DNA of 64,000 nt, taken from assembly GCA_964500435.1 (NCBI GenBank), contig CAZCNL010000002.1, forward strand, positions 186,001 to 250,000. Direction: 5' to 3'. The notes beneath the pieces are model-generated. The model saw only the letters and a program-made list of their open reading frames with translations. It had not been told where the DNA came from and did not search any database. The stretch comes from GWF2-33-9 sp964500435. GTDB taxonomy: Bacteria > Bacteroidota > Ignavibacteria > Kapaibacteriales > UBA2268. Shown here piece after piece: positions 60,174-64,000 of this stretch. Position numbers and translations under genes: made by a program. Every line of letters begins with the position of its first letter. The stretch's first letter is position 1.

Positions 60174-61013
60174 ATGAAAAAATTTACATTACTTTTATTT
60201 CTTTTTTCTTTGCTTTTAGTTAAAGCAAATGCACAGCAACTCGATTTCATAACTGTCGATGTTGCTTACGAATATTACAAAACAATACCGAACATTGATA
60301 AATACGAAATAGTTTTGGTGGAAGCTATTGAAATGCAAGGTTCGGGTCTATTAATTGATTTTGAAACAGGACGTGCAAACAATTGGATCTTTGCAACACG
60401 CTCAAAAGATACTTCAGACCACGATATTCATATGTTTATCTTTATGTCTATGTTAGGAGTTGTTAATTATCAGGAAGAAACTGACTCTGATAATGATGCA
60501 CAACAAGCAATTACTCTTCTCAAAACAACTTGGGTCGGCTCATCTCAATTAGCAGAAAAATTAAAGAACACACCCGATTTAAATCAATACATTCAAGTTA
60601 AGGGCAACGATATTACATCCAAATTTTTAATACTTTATCATTTTTATGGTGATTTACCCAATGGCAAAACTGAAGCAAACGTTTGGTCAGCAACTGTAAT
60701 GGTTTCAGAAACTGATATGGCAACTTGTGCTTACGACGCCGAAACAGGCGATAATTTAGGCTGTGTAATTGACCCACCTTTAAGCGTTAACGAAGTTGCT
60801 CAAATTGTTTTAGAGCTTTTCCCAAATCCAACAACTAACAAATTAAAAATAAAAGAAATTCCTGATGGAGCAACTAAATATGAAATTTACAACCATTTAG
60901 GAGCTATAGTCAGCGAAGGCGTGATTTCCAATGAAATAGATGTATCAACCCTTCCCGCTGGTACTTATTTCTTGAAAATTGGAAATACACAGAAAAAGTT
61001 TGTAAAAATATAA
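60174..61013 (+). CDS. Secreted hypothetical protein with T9SS sorting domain
   Basis: 279 aa. Signal peptide at 1-20 (LLLFLFSLLLVKANAQ). The central part (about 25-205) has mixed strands and helices (VDVAYEYYKTIPNIDKYEIV, DTSDHDIHMFIFMSM) with no recognised fold. The C-terminal domain starts LFPNPTTNKLKI and includes YEIYNHLGAIVSEG, STLPAGTYFLKIGN and the end KKFVKI. It is nearly the same as the tail of the 12301-13752 protein, so both use one export route. Two Cys in DNLGCVIDPP/TCAYD could form a disulfide. Confidence 0.82.
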   Translation: MKKFTLLLFLFSLLLVKANAQQLDFITVDVAYEYYKTIPNIDKYEIVLVEAIEMQGSGLLIDFETGRANNWIFATRSKDTSDHDIHMFIFMSMLGVVNYQEETDSDNDAQQAITLLKTTWVGSSQLAEKLKNTPDLNQYIQVKGNDITSKFLILYHFYGDLPNGKTEANVWSATVMVSETDMATCAYDAETGDNLGCVIDPPLSVNEVAQIVLELFPNPTTNKLKIKEIPDGATKYEIYNHLGAIVSEGVISNEIDVSTLPAGTYFLKIGNTQKKFVKI

Positions 61014-61040
61014 TTTAATTTAAATTCCTTTGTAAATCAA

Positions 61041-61070
61041 AAAAGAGCCTCTCTCAAAAGAGGCTCTTTT
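61041..61070 (+). terminator. Terminator after the 279-aa T9SS gene
   Basis: AAAAGAGCCTCT (61041-61052) / AGAGGCTCTTTT (61059-61070), perfect 12 bp with a 6-nt loop, then ATTTTT. Confidence 0.93.
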
Positions 61071-61170
61071 ATTTTTCACATAAAATACAAACTTTGTAAA
61101 AACATAATTTTTAAGTTGAAAAATTCCAAAAATAAACTATTAATGTAAAAACATTGATATAGAATAGTTA

Positions 61171-61201
61171 AAAAAAGGACTGTGATTAGCAGCCCTTTTT
61201 T
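61171..61201 (-). terminator. Terminator of the UDP-glucose dehydrogenase gene
   Basis: AAAAAAGGACTG (61171-61182) / CAGCCCTTTTTT (61190-61201), 12 positions with one A-C mismatch, 7-nt loop. On the minus strand the T run after the stem is the complement of 61171-61176; it lies 4 bp after the stop of the dehydrogenase gene. Confidence 0.75.
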
Positions 61202-61204
61202 CTT

Positions 61205-62554
61205 TTATTCTGCACTTATATTCGGAAAGATGCTTTTTCGACCGACTGAATGATACTCAAAACCAGAATTAATCATTTCATCAAGTTCGTATTGATTACG
61301 ACCGTCGAAAATTATAAACTCTTTCATTAATGATTTCATTTTGTTGAAATCAATACTTCTAAATAAACTCCATTCAGTGACAAGAATTAAGGCATCAACA
61401 TCTTTCAAAACGGTATATGGATCTTTGTAATATTTAATTTTATCACCATAATGTTTTCGAGTATTTTCGATTGCTTCGGGGTCATATGCTTGGATTTCTA
61501 CATCATTTTCTAAGAGAAGATCAATTAATTTAAAAGCGGGCGATTCACGAACATCGTCTGTATTTGGTTTAAAGGCAAGTCCCCAAATTGCAATTTTTTT
61601 ACCTTCTAAATTTTGGAATCTTTTTTTGATTTTATTGAAAAAATACTCTATTTGAGTATTGTTAACTTCTTGTGTTGCTTGAATAATTTGCAAAGGTACA
61701 CCAATATCTTCTGATGAATACATCAATGCACGGACATCTTTTGGGAAGCAACTACCACCGTAACCAATACCGGGGAATATGAAGCGTTTACCGATTCTTG
61801 AATCTGCACCTATTCCTTTGCGAATAAGTTCGATATCCGCACCAACTGCTTCGCAATAACGAGACAAATCGTTCATAAATGAAATCTTCGTAGCTAAAAA
61901 GGCGTTCGCCGCATATTTTGTCAATTCTGCACTTTTCCTATCCATAAAAATTAAAGGATTCCCGCTTCTTAAAAACGAATCGTATAAATCACGCATCACA
62001 TTTTTTACTCGCTCTGAACTTGTACCTACAACAACTCGTTCTGGTTTCATTGCATCTTCAATAGCAAAACCTTCCCTTAAAAATTCAGGATTGCTCACAA
62101 CTTCAATTTCATTTTCACCAAGAATTAAGTCGAATATTTCTTGTACTTTATCGCCAGTTCCTACGGGAACAGTGCTTTTATCAACGATAATTTTATTTTT
62201 AGGTAAATTTTGGTCACGAATTATTACAGCAATATCTTTTGCAACATGTAAAACGTGTTGCAAATCGGCAGAACCATCTTCGCTTGGGGGTGTTGGCAAA
62301 CATAAAAAGATTAAATCTGATAATTCTATACTTTTTGCTAAATCTGTTGTGAAATTTAATCGACCTTCTTCATAATTTTTTTTCAACAACCATTCTAATC
62401 CCGGTTCGAAAATTGGAGAAATTCCTTTCTTCATTTTCTCAATTTTTTCTTTATCGATATCTACACAATAAACTTCATTTCCGTGGGCTGCAAAAGTAGT
62501 TCCGGAAACGATTCCGACGTATCCTGTTCCAATGATTGCAATTTTATGAGACAT
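61205..62554 (-). CDS. UDP-glucose 6-dehydrogenase
   Basis: 449 aa. NAD-binding GTGYVGIVSGTTFAAHG (about 9-25), YCVDIDKEKI, DLIFLCLPTPPSEDGSADL, the VDKSTVPVGTGD segment, and the catalytic Cys in GIGYGGSCFPKDVRALMY (about 259-276). A C-terminal Rossmann-like domain (about 325-440) holds IWGLAFKPNTDDVRESPA. It oxidises UDP-glucose to UDP-glucuronate (or a similar UDP-hexose) with 2 NAD+, feeding surface polysaccharide. The names ugd or tuaD both apply. Single gene plus a small membrane gene upstream on the same strand. Confidence 0.93.
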   Translation of the reverse strand: MSHKIAIIGTGYVGIVSGTTFAAHGNEVYCVDIDKEKIEKMKKGISPIFEPGLEWLLKKNYEEGRLNFTTDLAKSIELSDLIFLCLPTPPSEDGSADLQHVLHVAKDIAVIIRDQNLPKNKIIVDKSTVPVGTGDKVQEIFDLILGENEIEVVSNPEFLREGFAIEDAMKPERVVVGTSSERVKNVMRDLYDSFLRSGNPLIFMDRKSAELTKYAANAFLATKISFMNDLSRYCEAVGADIELIRKGIGADSRIGKRFIFPGIGYGGSCFPKDVRALMYSSEDIGVPLQIIQATQEVNNTQIEYFFNKIKKRFQNLEGKKIAIWGLAFKPNTDDVRESPAFKLIDLLLENDVEIQAYDPEAIENTRKHYGDKIKYYKDPYTVLKDVDALILVTEWSLFRSIDFNKMKSLMKEFIIFDGRNQYELDEMINSGFEYHSVGRKSIFPNISAE

Positions 62555-62594
62555 ATGTAACCTATGAATAAATAATGTAAAAATTTTAATGAGT

Positions 62595-62759
62595 TTATAA
62601 TAATTTGGAAATTACTAAAAGCAAAATTATGAGAATTGAAATTAATATCGCAAATTTTACTAATTTTTTTATTAATGAAAAAAATAATCCTATAAAAAAA
62701 ATTACAAGAATTACTTTAACAAAACTCGGTAAAGTTATAAAAAAACTTAATATTTCCAT
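62595..62759 (-). CDS. Small two-TM membrane protein, 54 aa
   Basis: ATG at 62759, stop at 62595, 16 bp after the TonB-like gene and 40 bp before the dehydrogenase gene. Translation is MEILSFFITLPSFVKVILVI, then a second part IGLFFSLIKKLVKFAILISI and a short Leu/Ile tail. Two hydrophobic helices are split by a Lys-rich turn (KKLVK), which looks like a true membrane hairpin. There is no Shine-Dalgarno, and in AT-rich DNA such frames can arise by chance. A 51-codon plus-strand frame overlaps it. Reported as possible. Confidence 0.4.
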   Translation of the reverse strand: MEILSFFITLPSFVKVILVIFFIGLFFSLIKKLVKFAILISILIILLLVISKLL

Positions 62760-62775
62760 AAATAAAATAAATAAA

Positions 62776-63549
62776 TTATCTTAATTTAAAATTCAAGGTA
62801 ATAATTCCAACTTGGACAATGTTTTGACTAATAGAATTAAAACGCCATTGGCGAAGCGCATCCATAGCGGCTTTTTCTAATCTTGGATCTGCTTTTTCAA
62901 GTGGGTACATTTTATCGATTGTTCCATCTTGAAGAACAGTGAATTGTATGCGGATTGTTCCCGAAGCATTCACCCCTGGCGGGTATTCAGGTATTTTTTT
63001 ATAAATTACAATTCTATTTCCGCCACCGCCCCAATCAATATCACCAAATCCTCGACCGGAACCATTTCCAAATCCTTTATCCCCAAGTCCGGAGCCAAAA
63101 GCATCGCCTTCTGTTTTACCAATATTTCGGGAATCACTCCCACTTTCGTTTTGATTATTCTTTGTATTTGTGCTTGGATTGCCGGAAGGTTTTAAATATG
63201 CTGCATCTTCGGGTTGTATATCAGTTTTTTTCACATTATTACTTTGAGTTGCTATTTTCGCATCTTGTAATTGATTTGTAGTTTCTGGACCTTTATGAGC
63301 TTTTCCTTCTTCAGAAAGATTACCTTTGTTACCACCCGTGCCATCACCTTCGCCAAAACTAAGTAATTCGATTGGTATTACATTGCGTTGCAATTCAATC
63401 GGCTGTGGAGGTTCCAAATTATAAAATGGCAATAAAATTATAATGATTAAAAATAATAAAATGGATAAAGCCCATCCTGTGTATGTATTTTTATCCCAAG
63501 GAATTTTGAAAGCTACAAAATCTTTTTCGTCGTAATTTTTGAAATTCAT
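62776..63549 (-). CDS. TonB-like energy-transducing protein
   Basis: 257 aa. One membrane anchor (about 26-43, ALSILLFLIIIILLPFY), then a long periplasmic Gly/Ser/Asn/Lys spacer (about 65-175) in place of the usual Pro-Glu/Lys-Pro region, and a C-terminal TonB domain: YPPGVNASGTIRIQFTVLQD and LEKAAMDALRQWRFNS. The C-domain contacts TonB-box receptors of the outer membrane. ExbB/ExbD are not in the window. The spacer is unusual; the family assignment rests on the C-domain. Confidence 0.82.
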   Translation of the reverse strand: MNFKNYDEKDFVAFKIPWDKNTYTGWALSILLFLIIIILLPFYNLEPPQPIELQRNVIPIELLSFGEGDGTGGNKGNLSEEGKAHKGPETTNQLQDAKIATQSNNVKKTDIQPEDAAYLKPSGNPSTNTKNNQNESGSDSRNIGKTEGDAFGSGLGDKGFGNGSGRGFGDIDWGGGGNRIVIYKKIPEYPPGVNASGTIRIQFTVLQDGTIDKMYPLEKADPRLEKAAMDALRQWRFNSISQNIVQVGIITLNFKLR

Positions 63550-63576
63550 CTTTATTTCTTCTTCTCTAAAATTAGG

Positions 63577-64000
63577 TTATTTGATTCTATCAACCCAAGT
63601 TTGGCTGAAACCCAATCGTTTTGCTGCATTTATTGCTTCATCTTTTGTCGGATAATTCCCGAAACGTACTCTATACCAAGTCAAGTCTCTGATTTTTTGC
63701 TGAACTATACGTGCTGTTGATATATTCATTGCTAATAATTTATCGAGCCATATTTTTGCATCTTCATAAGATGGTGTCGAATATACTTGAATTGTATAAA
63801 CTGCCGTTTCTTTGCGAGACGTTTTATCTTCTTGTATTGTTTCAACTAAATTATCATCTTTTGTTTGTTGAGTTTTGTGTTCAACATTGGTTTTTGGTAC
63901 AAATCTTCTCTTTGGTTTAATTGGTGGAGCATAAGAATAATTTGGTATTTTTCGGCTAATTTGTGGTTTCTTCTCTTCGTTTTTAATAATTTTATTTTCT
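63577..64000 (-). CDS. SPOR-domain protein, C-terminal part (runs off the right edge)
   Basis: Minus strand, open from 64000 to the TAA at 63577-63579; the N-terminus is outside. The visible 140 residues start with a Lys/Pro-rich spacer (KPQISRKIPNYSYAPPIKPK) and end with a SPOR domain: AVYTIQVYSTPSYEDAKIW, then TARIVQQKIRDLTWYRVRFG and PTKDEAINAAKRLGFSQTWV. SPOR domains bind peptidoglycan free of stem peptides at the septum. It lies 27 bp downstream, in genome order, of the tonB-like gene start, so the two are probably cotranscribed with SPOR first. Confidence 0.85.
   Translation of the reverse strand, partial: ENKIIKNEEKKPQISRKIPNYSYAPPIKPKRRFVPKTNVEHKTQQTKDDNLVETIQEDKTSRKETAVYTIQVYSTPSYEDAKIWLDKLLAMNISTARIVQQKIRDLTWYRVRFGNYPTKDEAINAAKRLGFSQTWVDRIK

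Noticed and set aside
62629..62784. 51-codon plus-strand frame opposite the small membrane gene
   Set aside because: Lys/Ile/Asn-rich, without ribosome site, against the strand of its neighbours; the minus-strand frame has the more protein-like helix pattern.
63711..63920. 69-codon plus-strand frame at the right edge
   Set aside because: It is the shadow of the SPOR-domain gene on the minus strand.

Overview
The window is about 64 kb of AT-rich, densely coded bacterial chromosome. Several marks point to the Bacteroidota/Chlorobiota side of the tree, with an Ignavibacteria- or Kapabacteria-like organism most likely (inference): secreted proteins ending in type IX secretion (T9SS) sorting domains, one promoter with the Bacteroidota -33/-7 pattern, an orphan LytTR regulator, the alternative GlmU-like sugar nucleotidyltransferase, and a sodium-pumping methylmalonyl-CoA decarboxylase operon. 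No rRNA, CRISPR array, integrase or transposase was seen.

Layout. 1-1475: end of an RND efflux pump and its TolC-type partner. 1476-4925: FkbM methyltransferase, an LhgO-like FAD oxidoreductase, thioredoxin reductase and a small unknown. 5021-11800: a surface-polysaccharide area (glycosyltransferases, methyltransferase, GlmU-like enzyme) with a lipoprotein and a LamG/T9SS protein. 11801-12300: gene-free, filled with a REP-like repeat. 12301-25112: T9SS protein, aldehyde dehydrogenase, mtgA-mutS-outer-membrane-protein run, LytTR regulator, AcuI-like reductase, 3-hydroxyacyl-CoA dehydrogenase and a TPR protein. 25184-30892 (minus strand): a Cache sensor without output domain, a beta-barrel protein, and the Na+-translocating decarboxylase operon. 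31088-36566: YbbR, RlpA, a small secreted Gly/Thr-rich protein behind a sigma-54-like promoter, tyrS, smpB, tRNA-Leu(CAA) and tRNA-Val(UAC). 36726-43817: secreted GATase-like protein, truA, a large gingipain-like T9SS protein, a second REP-like repeat, a lipoprotein and an ArnT/PMT-like membrane transferase. 44015-50853: a Cys/Met-metabolism PLP enzyme, panB, rsmA, PAP2 phosphatase, a glycosyltransferase fused to a degenerate sugar-phosphate transferase, and accA.

50895-55604 (minus strand) is the most unusual part: a compact seven-gene operon of Mu-like phage type (protease/scaffold, major capsid, cement, holin-like, endolysin, two-TM lysis-like protein, DUF935 portal). No terminase, tail, integrase or replication gene lies in or beside it. 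All its genes are open and it sits between accA and a sensor kinase-like gene whose phospho-accepting histidine is replaced by alanine. It could be a remnant or a domesticated particle/lysis module.

57224-64000: PqiC-like lipoprotein, OPT-family transporter, T9SS protein, UDP-glucose dehydrogenase, a small membrane protein, a TonB-like protein and the C-terminal part of a SPOR-domain protein running off the edge. Much of the window serves the cell envelope: efflux, polysaccharide, peptidoglycan, T9SS cargo and TonB. The metabolic genes cover acyl-CoA, propionate-type and Na+ energetics.
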